A stretch of DNA of 64,000 nucleotides from CAMCXT01 sp040403315 (GCA_040403315.1 JBBAKX010000001.1:876979-940978), one strand, 5' to 3'; counted from the stretch's first letter, positions 53,742 through 63,280 are shown. Made by a program: numbers and translations. The notes: generated by a model from the sequence alone, not told the origin.

Positions 53742-53760
53742 AAACCGACCGGGGTTTTTT
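53742..53760 (+). terminator. Weak terminator-like hairpin before serC
   Basis: AAACC (53742-53746) can pair with GGTTT (53753-53757), followed by T residues to 53760. The stem is short, so confidence is low. Confidence 0.35.
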
Positions 53761-53795
53761 ATTTTCAAATATAGCTTTCCACTTTGCTGAATTCC

Positions 53796-53803
53796 TAAAT
53801 TTG
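53796..53803 (+). promoter_or_regulatory. Candidate -7 box of the serine operon
   Basis: TAAATTTG, exact TAnnTTTG, 23 bases before the serC ATG at 53827. The -33 TTG is not evident. Confidence 0.5.
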
Positions 53804-53826
53804 AGGGCAAAATATGCCTATTCATT

Positions 53827-54888
53827 ATGATTCATAATTTCAGTGCAGGGCCTGCTATTCTCCCTAAAGAAGTTCTTCAAAAAGCCTCAGAAGCTTGTAT
53901 CGATTTTAACCATTCAGGGCTTTCTTTGCTCGAAGTATCGCATCGAGGCAAAAATGTAATAGCCGTGTTCGATCGAGCAACTGAATTGGTAAAGAAACTT
54001 CTTAACCTCAATGATGACTACGCAGTAATTTTTGTTCAAGGTGGCGCATCTACACAGTTTGCAATGGTGCCACATAATTTCTTAGGCAAAAAGGCAGCCT
54101 ATTTGAACACTGGCGTTTGGGCTTCTCGTGCAGTAAAAGAAGCTAAACATTATGGAGAAACAACGGTAGTTGGATCTTCGGAGGATAAGAATTTTTCATA
54201 CATCCCGAAAGGATTTGTGATCCCGACAGACGCTGATTATTTTCACTACACTTCCAACAATACTATCTATGGAACGCAGCTACGCGAAGTTCCTAAAACC
54301 GATATTCCTTTGATTTGCGACATGTCGTCGGATATTTTTTCCTACGAATTTGATGCATCTAAGTTTGATCTCATTTATGCTGGTGTACAGAAGAACATGG
54401 GACCTGCTGGTGCAACAATGGTGATCATCAAAAAATCGATGCTCGAGCGCATTCAACGCCAAATGCCAACCATGTTGAATTATAAGATTCATGTGGATGG
54501 AGAATCAATGTACAACACTCCTCCAGTATTCGCTGTGTATGTGTCTATGTTAACGCTTGAATGGTTGGATAACTTTGGGGGCGTTAGTGCAATCGAAAAA
54601 CGAAATGCTGCCAAAGCAAAACTCTTTTACGATGAACTCGACCGAAACTCGCAATTCAAAGGCACTGTTGCAGTTGAGGATCGCTCTTGGATGAATGCCA
54701 ACTTTATTATGGAAGATCCTTCAAGGGAAGCTCAATTTAACGATCTACTCAAGCAAGCGCAAATTAGCGGATTGGCAGGTCATAGATCTGTAGGTGGCTA
54801 TCGTGCTTCTATGTACAATGCGCTTGGATTAGAAAGTGTTCAAGTATTGGTAGAAGTAATGCAAGCATTTGAAAAATCACAAGGATAA
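53827..54888 (+). CDS. serC: Phosphoserine aminotransferase
   Basis: Makes 3-phosphoserine from 3-phosphohydroxypyruvate and glutamate. The 353-residue product starts MIHNFSAGPAILPKEVL, has SHRGKN, VQGGASTQFA, NTGVWASRA, DMSSDIFS, the PLP lysine in YAGVQKNMGPAG, and NTPPVFAVYV, all typical of SerC. First of four genes transcribed together (serC, serA, DUF1015, yggS) with gaps of 14, 5 and -1 bases. Confidence 0.97.
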   Translation: MIHNFSAGPAILPKEVLQKASEACIDFNHSGLSLLEVSHRGKNVIAVFDRATELVKKLLNLNDDYAVIFVQGGASTQFAMVPHNFLGKKAAYLNTGVWASRAVKEAKHYGETTVVGSSEDKNFSYIPKGFVIPTDADYFHYTSNNTIYGTQLREVPKTDIPLICDMSSDIFSYEFDASKFDLIYAGVQKNMGPAGATMVIIKKSMLERIQRQMPTMLNYKIHVDGESMYNTPPVFAVYVSMLTLEWLDNFGGVSAIEKRNAAKAKLFYDELDRNSQFKGTVAVEDRSWMNANFIMEDPSREAQFNDLLKQAQISGLAGHRSVGGYRASMYNALGLESVQVLVEVMQAFEKSQG

Positions 54889-54902
54889 TTATTCAGGAAG
54901 TC

Positions 54903-55868
54903 ATGGTTAAAATTTTAGCAAACGACGGAATCGATGCTTTAGGTCGGGAAATGCTTGAAAAGGCTGGTTTTTCTATTCAAACAAATAAAGTGGCGCAAGA
55001 TCAATTGGCTGATGCTATCAATGCTGAAGGCTATGAAGTTGTCTTGGTGAGAAGTGCAACCAAAATTACAGCTCAAATTATAGATTCTTGCCCAGGCATT
55101 AAACTCATAGGTAGGGCAGGAGTGGGGCTCGATAATATCGATGTTCGCCACGCAGAATCTAAAGGTGTGAAAGTATTTAATACCCCAGCAGCATCTTCTC
55201 AATCGGTTGCAGAACTCGTATTTGCCCATCTTTTTTCAGGTGTTCGTTTCCTTCAGGATTCAAATTACCAAATGAGAATAGCTGGAGATACGCGCTTTAA
55301 CGAACTGAAAAAACAATACAGCGCTGGTATCGAACTCCAAGGTAAAACCATCGGTATTATTGGGTTTGGTCGAATCGGGCAGGCTGTTGCACGCATGGCT
55401 GTTGGAATGGGAATGAAAGTAGTGGCGAGCGACCCGTTCATTTCTGAAGTAACCTTGAACCTTCAATTGGCTCAAACTGAACAAGAGATTCCAGTGCTGA
55501 TCAACACCATCAGTGTCGATGATTTATTGGCACAAAGTGATTTCATTAGTTTACATGTGCCCGGAAAAATTGATGGGAAATCTGTTATTGGAACAGAAGA
55601 ATTCAATAAAATGAAAACTGGCGTTGGTCTGGTGAACGCTGCCCGCGGAGGTGTAATTGATGAAGACGCATTGCTCCATGCTCTCGACCAAGGGAAACTG
55701 GCCTTTTGTGGTTTGGACGTTTTCGAAAATGAACCTACTCCAAGAACCGATCTCTTGAAACACCCTAAAATCAGCGTAACGCCGCATATAGGCGCTTCAA
55801 CAGCTGAAGCACAAGAACGCATCGCAGCCGAATTGGCTGGATACATTATTCGATATTACGGTAAATAA
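54903..55868 (+). CDS. serA: D-3-phosphoglycerate dehydrogenase, short form
   Basis: First step of serine synthesis, NAD-dependent. The 321-residue product has GRAGVGLDNIDV, FNTPAASSQSVAELVFAHL, the nucleotide loop GIIGFGRIGQAVARMA, NAARGGVIDEDAL with the catalytic Arg, LDVFENEPT, and TPHIGASTAEAQERI with the catalytic His. It ends soon after, so there is no C-terminal ACT domain and feedback by serine through that domain is unlikely. Placement after serC supports the function over other 2-hydroxyacid dehydrogenases. Confidence 0.95.
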   Translation: MVKILANDGIDALGREMLEKAGFSIQTNKVAQDQLADAINAEGYEVVLVRSATKITAQIIDSCPGIKLIGRAGVGLDNIDVRHAESKGVKVFNTPAASSQSVAELVFAHLFSGVRFLQDSNYQMRIAGDTRFNELKKQYSAGIELQGKTIGIIGFGRIGQAVARMAVGMGMKVVASDPFISEVTLNLQLAQTEQEIPVLINTISVDDLLAQSDFISLHVPGKIDGKSVIGTEEFNKMKTGVGLVNAARGGVIDEDALLHALDQGKLAFCGLDVFENEPTPRTDLLKHPKISVTPHIGASTAEAQERIAAELAGYIIRYYGK

Positions 55869-55873
55869 CCTGC

Positions 55874-57103
55874 ATGAGGCTTATTCATCCCTTCCGTGGC
55901 GTTCTTCCCCTTCAGGAAAAAGTGTCGCGCATTATCTCAAAACCTTTCGATAAGTACAGTTTGTCGGAAGTAAAAGACATTGTTAAGGAAAATTCCGAAT
56001 CATTTCTGCACGTGATAAAACCTGAATTAGCTTCGGGTAAACGCACAGTGACTGACAATTCAGATTCTCAGAAGAAGAGTAGACTAAAGTTTCTGGAATT
56101 TCTTCAAAATGGTGTTCTTCAAAAAGTAGAAAACGATAGCTACTTTATTTATCGCCAAGTGAAGCCCAATTTCGTTTACACAGGCTTGTTGGCTACAATA
56201 GATGCTGCAGCATACCGGGATGGAAGGATTAAAATCCACGAACAAACTTTGGCTCCTAAAGAAGGCAAGCTGAAAGATTACCTTAAAGTGGTTGGTATCA
56301 ATGCCGAACCAGTGATGTTTACCTATCCGCATAGGCAGGAAATTGATGCATTAATGAATCGCCTCACATCCAATTTGCCTTATGCAGATTTTCATTTTGA
56401 TGGGAAGCAGCATATTCTGTGGCAAGTAGCTTCACCAATGGATATAGCTGAGTTGCAAACAGCATTTGAGCCTGTTCAGAAAGTTTACGTGGCTGATGGC
56501 CATCACAGATCTGCTTCATCTGTTTTGTTGGCTGAAGAAATGGCCGATCAGCATCCTGGTGCTTCGCGCTTTATGGGGATTTTTATTCCTGATCACAACC
56601 TCCAGTTGTTTGAATTTAATCGCTTAGTGAAAGACACTAGTGGATTAACAAAAGAGGAAATTTTTTCTCGTTTAACCGAAGACTTTGATGTTGCACTTCA
56701 GTCTGTTGCTCAATTTCAGCCTGCACGATTGCATGAGTTTTCTATGTATATAGATTCAGATTGGTACAGCGTGAAGCTTAAGCACAACCAAATCAACGAT
56801 CAATTGGGAGATAAGTTGGATGCGAATATTTTAAGCCAACGGATTCTAGGACCAATTTTCGGAATTACTGATCTTCGGAACGATAACCGTGTTGATTTCT
56901 TATCAGGAATAAGCGGTACTGAGGAATTGAAGAAAATGGTAGACTCTGGAAAATATGCTGTTGCATTTGGTTTGTTCCCGGTGAGCTTAGATCAGTTTTT
57001 CGATTTCAGCGACCGTGGTAAAATGATGCCACCCAAAACCACGTGGTTCGAGCCTAAGTTGCTCAATGGTTTAGTAATTTATGATCTTGAATTAGAGGGA
57101 TAA
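55874..57103 (+). CDS. DUF1015 protein in the serine operon
   Basis: The 409-residue cytoplasmic product is a DUF1015 (COG4198-type) protein: it starts MRLIHPFRGVLPLQEKVSRI, has FIYRQVKPNFVYTGL, HEQTLAPKEGKLKDYLKV, the signature VADGHHRSASS (Ala207-Asp-Gly-His-His-Arg212), FMGIFIPDHNLQLFEFNRLV and KMMPPKTTWFEPKLLNGLVIY at the end. The DGHHR motif recalls ParB-like and free-serine-kinase folds; function here is unproven. It lies between serA and yggS, five bases after serA and overlapping yggS by one base (TAATG). Confidence 0.88.
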   Translation: MRLIHPFRGVLPLQEKVSRIISKPFDKYSLSEVKDIVKENSESFLHVIKPELASGKRTVTDNSDSQKKSRLKFLEFLQNGVLQKVENDSYFIYRQVKPNFVYTGLLATIDAAAYRDGRIKIHEQTLAPKEGKLKDYLKVVGINAEPVMFTYPHRQEIDALMNRLTSNLPYADFHFDGKQHILWQVASPMDIAELQTAFEPVQKVYVADGHHRSASSVLLAEEMADQHPGASRFMGIFIPDHNLQLFEFNRLVKDTSGLTKEEIFSRLTEDFDVALQSVAQFQPARLHEFSMYIDSDWYSVKLKHNQINDQLGDKLDANILSQRILGPIFGITDLRNDNRVDFLSGISGTEELKKMVDSGKYAVAFGLFPVSLDQFFDFSDRGKMMPPKTTWFEPKLLNGLVIYDLELEG

Positions 57104-57771
57104 TGGCTACGATTAAAGAAAATCTTAACCAAATTCAATCGAGTTTACCAACTCATGTTACATTGGTAGCGGTTTCTAAAACCTATCCTGTTGAGGTTGT
57201 TGAGGAAGCTTACAATGCTGGACAGCGCATATTTGGAGAAAATCGCGTTCAAGAACTTGTTCCAAAATTTGAGCAGATGCCGAAAGATATTCAGTGGCAT
57301 TTGATTGGAACACTGCAACGTAACAAAGTAAAGTACATCGCACCTTTTGTATCACTGATTCATTCAGTTGATCAAATAGACTTGTTGAAGGAAATAAACA
57401 AAGAGGCTGCAAAGAACAATCGCGTCATCGAATGCCTTATCCAGGTTTATATCGCAACAGAAGAATCCAAGCATGGATTTAGTTTCGATGAGGCAGAGTC
57501 GCTTTTTAAGTCAGATTTCCGGATACTATTTCCCCATGTTCAAATCAAAGGACTGATGGGAATGGCATCTTTTAGCAGCAATCAACAACAGGTAGAAAAA
57601 GAGTTTTTGTCTTTGAGGGATTTCAAAACCAGAATCGAAAAAGAAAATTCACTTGATCTTCCCTTGCTTTCCATGGGAATGAGCGGCGATTATGCCCTTG
57701 CCATTGAATGTGGAAGCAATATGGTACGTGTAGGTTCGTCGATTTTTGGCTCTAGAAACTACAATCAATAA
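57103..57771 (+). CDS. yggS: Pyridoxal-phosphate homeostasis protein (YggS family)
   Basis: Binds PLP without known catalysis and buffers vitamin B6 and amino-acid pools. The 222-residue product has VTLVAVSKTYPVEVV with the PLP lysine, FGENRVQELVPKFE, WHLIGTLQRNKVKYI, IHSVDQIDLLKEI, KGLMGMASFS and LSMGMSGDYALAIECGSNMVRVGSSIFGSR. The last gene of the serine operon; both SerC and the amino-acid context use PLP. Its 3' end overlaps the convergent gene by seven bases. Confidence 0.94.
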   Translation: MATIKENLNQIQSSLPTHVTLVAVSKTYPVEVVEEAYNAGQRIFGENRVQELVPKFEQMPKDIQWHLIGTLQRNKVKYIAPFVSLIHSVDQIDLLKEINKEAAKNNRVIECLIQVYIATEESKHGFSFDEAESLFKSDFRILFPHVQIKGLMGMASFSSNQQQVEKEFLSLRDFKTRIEKENSLDLPLLSMGMSGDYALAIECGSNMVRVGSSIFGSRNYNQ

Positions 57772-58739
57772 GAAATTACGATTTGAGCGCGCTTCACTTC
57801 ACGCTTGGTGCGAAGTTCTATCCAGTAAATTCCAGATTCCAGATTTCCTAGATTTACAAAAGAATCAGCCACTCCGAATTGGCGAACCAATCTTCCATCG
57901 GTTGAATACACTAGCATATTCGACACTTCGTTCGGATTGATATTTCCTACATTAATCAATCCCTGACTTGGATTAGGAAACACATTTAACGAAGAAATAT
58001 TTAAAGCATCGATCCCAGTTCCATTGTTAGGAATGTTAATATTCCCTGGTGTGATTCCAGCGCCTTCAGGCATGTTACTGCTCACTTCTAAAGGATCGAA
58101 AGTGGTAGCTGTGATAAGATCGCCGTTGTACCATGCTTGAAGCGAAAAAGGCGTTGTATTGTCGGCTAAACGTACCGCCGCATCTGGCGTTCCAGCCGAT
58201 TGAGTTAAAATAACACCACCATAAACCAAAGCAGTAAGGTCTCCATTGGTCCAACCTACAGCATCTTGCAATAGCGCGCCATTTGGAAGATCAAGAACAC
58301 CATCGTTATTTGTGTCGTAGTCAACATCCTTCAATATTGGAATTGGGCTGAACAAAACTGCAAAACTGATGCTGCCGTTTTCTAAAATAGGAAGTCCAAG
58401 TAATAAAGTGTCTTTGAAAGTAGTTTCATCAGGAATGTTTGGATATCCAATTGATGTCCCGATAAATATCAAACCATTCGAACCAACTGTGATTCCATTC
58501 AAGGGAATTACTACATCCGCATTTCCTGCAGATCCAGAATCGCTTTCAAATGCAACAACATAAATACTATTGAGAGTGCTTCCTGGAGTTCCTTTGAGTT
58601 CGATAAATTCAAAGGGCTCATCTGATCCCGGTGCATTTACATACAATTCGTTCAAAAGCAATTGAGACTTGCTCTCAGGAACGATAACTAAAAAAAACAG
58701 GGCTGTTAAGCAAAGCAATAATCTTGACATACAGAACAT
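57765..58739 (-). CDS. Secreted lamin-tail-like protein with T9SS type-A sorting domain
   Basis: The 324-residue product has a signal peptide (MSRLLLCLTALFFLVIVPESKSQ after a three-residue lead), then LLLNELYVNAPGSDEPFEFIEL, the start of an LTD-like fold, and a body of Gly/Asn-rich beta strands. The C-terminus is a type-A sorting domain (LNVFPNPSQGLINVG, VYSTDGRLVRQF, LESGIYWIEL). The ATG overlaps the stop of the upstream cotH-type gene by one base (TAATG), so both are in one operon and are probably both sent to the surface. Function unknown. Confidence 0.82.
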   Translation of the reverse strand: MFCMSRLLLCLTALFFLVIVPESKSQLLLNELYVNAPGSDEPFEFIELKGTPGSTLNSIYVVAFESDSGSAGNADVVIPLNGITVGSNGLIFIGTSIGYPNIPDETTFKDTLLLGLPILENGSISFAVLFSPIPILKDVDYDTNNDGVLDLPNGALLQDAVGWTNGDLTALVYGGVILTQSAGTPDAAVRLADNTTPFSLQAWYNGDLITATTFDPLEVSSNMPEGAGITPGNINIPNNGTGIDALNISSLNVFPNPSQGLINVGNINPNEVSNMLVYSTDGRLVRQFGVADSFVNLGNLESGIYWIELRTKREVKRAQIVISY

Positions 58740-61700
58740 TAACGTGAAATGGATATTCTACCTTGAACGGTCTCAAAGTAATCAGAATCGAGGTAATAAT
58801 TGAGTACAAAATAGTACACGTCATCTGGCATCAACCGTCCGTTTTTCGTGCCATCCCATTCAAAATCGAGCTTGTCAGAAACAAAAACTTCTTCTCCCCA
58901 ACGGTTGAAGATTCTCACATTCCCATTAACTACTGTTTCGGTATGGTATGGCTTGAATACATCATTTATTCCATCGCCATTTGGTGAAAACCCAGAAGGC
59001 ACATACATCGTTTGCGGGATAACCTCTTTCAAAAGGAAGTGCGCGGTCAATGTATCAGTTGTATCTAACGAGAATCCATTTACGGTAAGACTTGAATCAA
59101 AGTCTAAGGTGTTGTAATTGAGTGTAAAGTGTGAGAATAAATACTTCTCAAATGGGAAAGCATCAGTCGTAATTACTTCTCCAGAAAAATGTTCTGTTGT
59201 CGTTGGATACAATTCCACCCAAGCGCCATTGATCATCACTTTACCAGCCAATTGAGGTTCAGTTTTAACCGTTAAGAACCAAGTTTGAAATGGCTTAAAG
59301 TGAGCGATGACCGTATCTGGAACATCCACCAAAAAGGAGTTGCTTGGTTGATTAGGATCCGGTGTTAGTGTGTGACCAATTGTAGTGAAATTGATGAAAT
59401 CGTAGTTTGTTGCCGGAGTAGCAGTCATGAAGACATTGAAATCTGCATTGTAGATCTGAGCAAACGGATAACTTGAAGGCGTGATTCCATTAATGGAGAT
59501 GTTTCCAGAGTTTGGTGGATCTACCAAGAATACAATTTCATGGGTTTCGATCAATCTGAAATGCGCAACAATGCTGTCGGCAGATTCAATCATGAAGCTG
59601 TTCAAAGCGACTGTGCTATCAGAGTTGAGGTCAGAATAGAACACTTCCCAGTACCAGAATTCATAAGTCGAATTTGCAGCTGTAGCATTCAGATCTCCTT
59701 CGATACCACCGAAATACGAACCAGACCAAGGGTAACTCGGAATGGTTAACTCATTGAAACGAATTGTTCCAGCACCAGCAGGAACAACGTTAAATGTCAA
59801 GTCCCACGGACCATTTACTTCGTAACAATCTTCAATTCCAGATTCTTCAAGAAATTGACAACGCCCAGTGATTTGTCCTCTGATGTAGTCGAGATTTCCT
59901 TCCCAATCTGCCACAGAGCCTCCCCAACGAGCAATTTGTGCTGGCATTTCTGGCGAGATATGATTCACAATGCTATCCAAATGCGTCAAAGCGTAATCGC
60001 ACGATAAATAGGTGTTGGTCAATTCTGAATAACGGTTCACGAAACGTTGTTTGAAGTCAGGATTGTCCATCAATCTTCCAAACATATCTAGATGTCCTTC
60101 GTTTGGACCAGCATTTACGAAATTGGGATTATCTTCTAAATCGCAAGGATCTGCATTGAAATCTGTGGTTTCCCAACCTGAGAAATTCTGCCCCAGATTG
60201 AAGGTGTTGTCCATATCCCACAATACATATTTCCATTTCACAGCGGGAGTTCCACGGCCTCTCCACCACATGGTGTTCCAGTTGATCCAATCTGAGTTCA
60301 CCGACCAAGTGTTGAGTATCATGTAATCGATTACTGAAGCCATGTCGAGTCGAGCGTCTACTGCACTAAAATTGGCAGGTATCGAAAGATCGTTTGCCAT
60401 GATGTATGCGTACAAATCGTTCCAATCATCGGGCGAGCCATAGCGTACATTTAATCCTCCCCAATAGGAAAGGAAATCAAGGTCTTCCTCTTCTTGGTTG
60501 TAATAATAATCTGTGAAATCAGGGTCGTTCACTTTTTCTCTCACCTCATACAAACCCCAATATTCTCCATTGATGTAAACTACGCAGTGGTCGTTGGTTC
60601 TAAAATCGACATTCAAATTTGCCCGTTCGGCCAACGATTGAACAAATGCATCTCGCAAATGACAGCTTCCACCTGGACCGCCGTTGTTGAATGGGTAATT
60701 ATCAGAGGCTCCAGCTTTGAACATAATTCGCTGAAATTCCTGACGCGGTTTGGTTGGAAAGATTTGGTAATCGATGTCGTTGTCATAGCCATATTGATCT
60801 CTCACAACAAAGTCGATTCCTTTCTGATCGTAAGCCCAGCTATCGTTTCCGTGAGGATCGGATTCTCCGTAGGCTTCAAATCGGAGCACGCCATCGGCAG
60901 TAAAATACTCCAATGCCGAAATAATTTCGCCCCAGCCTCCTCCGGAAAACAATTCATCATATTGATCAGAAATTAGCGACACAACAGGCATGATGTGGCT
61001 GATATTGATCATGTAGGAATTTGATTCTGTAAAACTTGCTGTGAGCTGTGAGCCTGCAGGCGGGAATGCCTTAGCACGAATTACCGTTGAATTGTTTACA
61101 GCGATAGGGCCAGAATAAGCCGGTGATGCAGCTGTAGGTTCTGCACCGTTTAAAGTGTAACGAATTGTAGCGCCAATGTCGGATATAGAAATAGTTACTG
61201 ACTGCGGCCCAGCATAGAACCCTGCGGCAAGGTTCATTTGTGGAGTTTCTGCATAATCGGTATAGGCAGTTGCACCATTGGTTGTTCCTGCTGTTGGTGT
61301 AGTATAAATTCTCCATGCACCGCCATCTGGAAAGCGACCAGCACTGTGGTTTACGAGGGTTGGTTGAAGTAAAATTTGATCCAATAGAACTCCACCATTA
61401 TCGGAAAACAAGACAGTTTCACCAGTTGTTTGTGTGAGTTTGAAGTTCGTATGCATAGCGAGCCCCATATTTAGGTCGCGCCCTGAACAAAAGAATAAGC
61501 GATGTTGACCAGGGATGATCGACGTTCCAGCTGGAATTTGCCATTTTGTAGGATTGGCAGGATTATCACTTAAAAAAAAGTTACTGACATCTACCGTTGC
61601 TGCTCCGGCATTGTACAGTTCGATCCAATCTTCAAATTCGCCAAAATCATCTGCCATGTTGGTTCGGTTTGCGGCCGAAAGCTCATTTATCAGTACTTGT

Positions 61701-61765
61701 GCCGATAGCCGACTTACTTGCAGGAGCAGCAAAGCAAATAAGACAGTGAGTAATTTGTATTTCAT
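58739..61765 (-). CDS. Secreted LTD / chitobiase-like / CotH protein with T9SS type-B sorting domain
   Basis: The 1008-residue product has a signal peptide (MKYKLLTVLFALLLLQVSRLSA), a lamin-tail domain (about 25-140, VLINELSAAN, FEDWIELYN, GQHRLFFCSG) and a chitobiase C-like beta domain (IRYTLNGAEPTAASPAYSGPI). A CotH domain follows (about 255-620) with CVVYINGEYWGLYEVREK and KYVLWDMDNTFN. Three tandem beta repeats of ~75 residues come next, each ending like VAHFRLIE or IAHFKPFQ, then the gliding-type sorting domain (PSGFSPNGDGINDVF, IFNRWGEEV, WDGTKNG). CotH proteins are atypical kinases in spore coats and phage-like settings; here the role is unknown, probably surface-bound. Confidence 0.9.
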   Translation of the reverse strand: MKYKLLTVLFALLLLQVSRLSAQVLINELSAANRTNMADDFGEFEDWIELYNAGAATVDVSNFFLSDNPANPTKWQIPAGTSIIPGQHRLFFCSGRDLNMGLAMHTNFKLTQTTGETVLFSDNGGVLLDQILLQPTLVNHSAGRFPDGGAWRIYTTPTAGTTNGATAYTDYAETPQMNLAAGFYAGPQSVTISISDIGATIRYTLNGAEPTAASPAYSGPIAVNNSTVIRAKAFPPAGSQLTASFTESNSYMINISHIMPVVSLISDQYDELFSGGGWGEIISALEYFTADGVLRFEAYGESDPHGNDSWAYDQKGIDFVVRDQYGYDNDIDYQIFPTKPRQEFQRIMFKAGASDNYPFNNGGPGGSCHLRDAFVQSLAERANLNVDFRTNDHCVVYINGEYWGLYEVREKVNDPDFTDYYYNQEEEDLDFLSYWGGLNVRYGSPDDWNDLYAYIMANDLSIPANFSAVDARLDMASVIDYMILNTWSVNSDWINWNTMWWRGRGTPAVKWKYVLWDMDNTFNLGQNFSGWETTDFNADPCDLEDNPNFVNAGPNEGHLDMFGRLMDNPDFKQRFVNRYSELTNTYLSCDYALTHLDSIVNHISPEMPAQIARWGGSVADWEGNLDYIRGQITGRCQFLEESGIEDCYEVNGPWDLTFNVVPAGAGTIRFNELTIPSYPWSGSYFGGIEGDLNATAANSTYEFWYWEVFYSDLNSDSTVALNSFMIESADSIVAHFRLIETHEIVFLVDPPNSGNISINGITPSSYPFAQIYNADFNVFMTATPATNYDFINFTTIGHTLTPDPNQPSNSFLVDVPDTVIAHFKPFQTWFLTVKTEPQLAGKVMINGAWVELYPTTTEHFSGEVITTDAFPFEKYLFSHFTLNYNTLDFDSSLTVNGFSLDTTDTLTAHFLLKEVIPQTMYVPSGFSPNGDGINDVFKPYHTETVVNGNVRIFNRWGEEVFVSDKLDFEWDGTKNGRLMPDDVYYFVLNYYLDSDYFETVQGRISISR

Positions 61766-61932
61766 AGAAGATGACTTTAGTTCAACATGAACCGAATGTC
61801 AAATTTAGGCTAACAAATTCGGTAAACAAAGGTTTCGTTTGGAATTCTTACGCGCTCAAGCTAAATCGAATGATAGTATGAGTAAATCGATATTAAAGAT
61901 TCGTAGTGCGCATCTTTAATAGTTTTCACAAA

Positions 61933-61985
61933 CAAAAATGCCAAAAGAGAAAAATAGGTGTTTTATGGTGTATTTCTCCCTTTTG
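61933..61985 (-). terminator. Probable terminator of the pirin gene
   Basis: A 15-base arm (61942-61956) pairs with 61971-61985 with two mismatches. Read on the minus strand the hairpin is followed by a T-run (complement of 61933-61937). The rest of the 259-base gap 61766-62024 shows nothing else. Confidence 0.6.
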
Positions 61986-62024
61986 ACATGCTTTCTAGGT
62001 GTACTGTAACGCTAGCTGAAACAG

Positions 62025-62903
62025 TTATTCTTCAATCAAAATACCCATTTTCCCCATCTGATAATCGCGCATCGCCTCCAGCAATTGGGTTTCATTGTTC
62101 ATCACAAACGGACCATGAGAAGCCATTGGTTCTTTTAGTGGAAGCCCACTCAATAGAAGCATTCGGGTGTTTTTCTTGACAATGAATGAAATACTGTCGC
62201 CATCATTTTTAAACAGAACGGCATGGTGCATTTCTGCAGAACCATACCCCGGGATTTCGATTTCACCATCCAGTAAATAGAGAATCGTGGTGTGGTCTAA
62301 TGGAAGATTGATCTTGACTTCCGCGCCCGTTTGAGCATCAATTGTTGCAGAATTTACAGGAGATAAGGTTCGGATTTTGCCTTTGAGATCGCCCAAATTG
62401 CCAGTTACCAAACGAATTACATATTTGCCCTGAGGATCAACAATGACCGGCATTTCATCTCCACGGAGTGGAAAATATTCTGGGGGATCCATTTTGTTAG
62501 CCGCTGGCATGTTTACCCAAAGCTGGATAATTTCTTGGCGACCACCCATATCATGGATGTTTTCTGGCGGGCGCTCACTGTGAATAATTCCTCTTCCAGC
62601 ATTCATCCATTGCACTCCACCTTCGAGCATAACAGAAGAATTGCCAAAACTGTCGCGGTGATGAACTCCTCCTTTAAAGATGAATGTAACTGGCGAGAAA
62701 CCTCGGTGAGGATGCGGACCTACACCATCATTCTTGGGATCGAAAAACTCCGAAATCTTCATATCTGCATGATGCAAAAGGATAAATGGATCGGGATAAT
62801 CAATGTAATGTGAAGGAAATGGCTGACGAATCTGAAGTTTGCCCATCGGGTATTCCTTGGCGAACAGCAAAGCTTGAACGCTGCGGGGTTTATTTGTTTC
62901 CAT
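62025..62903 (-). CDS. Pirin-family protein
   Basis: A 292-residue bicupin from ATG 62903 (METNKPRSVQALLF). An ATG nine codons upstream is discounted because the promoter -7 box lies between it and this codon. The metal-binding cupin motif is GPHPHRGFSPVTFIFKGGVHHRDS, with GGVQWMNAGRGIIHSE following, as in YhhW/pirin proteins. Members include quercetin 2,3-dioxygenases and regulators; which applies here is unknown. Its own promoter and terminator make it monocistronic. Confidence 0.9.
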   Translation of the reverse strand: METNKPRSVQALLFAKEYPMGKLQIRQPFPSHYIDYPDPFILLHHADMKISEFFDPKNDGVGPHPHRGFSPVTFIFKGGVHHRDSFGNSSVMLEGGVQWMNAGRGIIHSERPPENIHDMGGRQEIIQLWVNMPAANKMDPPEYFPLRGDEMPVIVDPQGKYVIRLVTGNLGDLKGKIRTLSPVNSATIDAQTGAEVKINLPLDHTTILYLLDGEIEIPGYGSAEMHHAVLFKNDGDSISFIVKKNTRMLLLSGLPLKEPMASHGPFVMNNETQLLEAMRDYQMGKMGILIEE

Positions 62904-62910
62904 AGTATTA

Positions 62911-62944
62911 CAAATGTAAGCCAAATGCATGTACCTACATACAA
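62911..62944 (-). promoter_or_regulatory. Full Bacteroidota promoter of the pirin gene
   Basis: On the minus strand TTG (complement of 62942-62944), 23-base spacer, TACATTTG (complement of 62911-62918). The start codon begins eight bases after the box, so the leader is nearly absent. Confidence 0.7.
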
Positions 62945-63280
62945 TTTCTGAGATTCTTAATTTTTATGCTGATCAGCTTGTTGTGCGAAATCGATTTGAG
63001 CTTCTTGAGAATTCAACACATTGAATCCGATAATGAATTTTTTCTGGCTCGAAATGTATTGCCAATTCCGTTGCCCAATAAGGCAAAAGCAAGGTCGCTA
63101 ACCCTGCAGATTTCATTACCGAGATTGAAGAAGAAAAGATGAATTCAAGTTCTGAAGCTGATTAAAAGGAGGTTTGTATCTCCAATCAAAACCCCAATTT
63201 TTCGAATCAGATCTGAGGCTTCACAATACTTGCAAATGTTTAGCACGAAACGTGACTTCAGAATATGATTTTACTTGAGA
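62945..63280. other. Gap with a possible gene remnant on the minus strand
   Basis: No intact gene. Read on the minus strand, three short pieces look coding but lie in different frames: EASDLIRKIGVLIGDTN around 63150-63225, MKSAGLATLLLPYWATELAIHFEP from 63116, and KFIIGFNVLNSQEAQIDFAQ ending at a TAA near 62957. I do not recognise a family, so this may be a decayed gene or chance. Confidence 0.25.
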
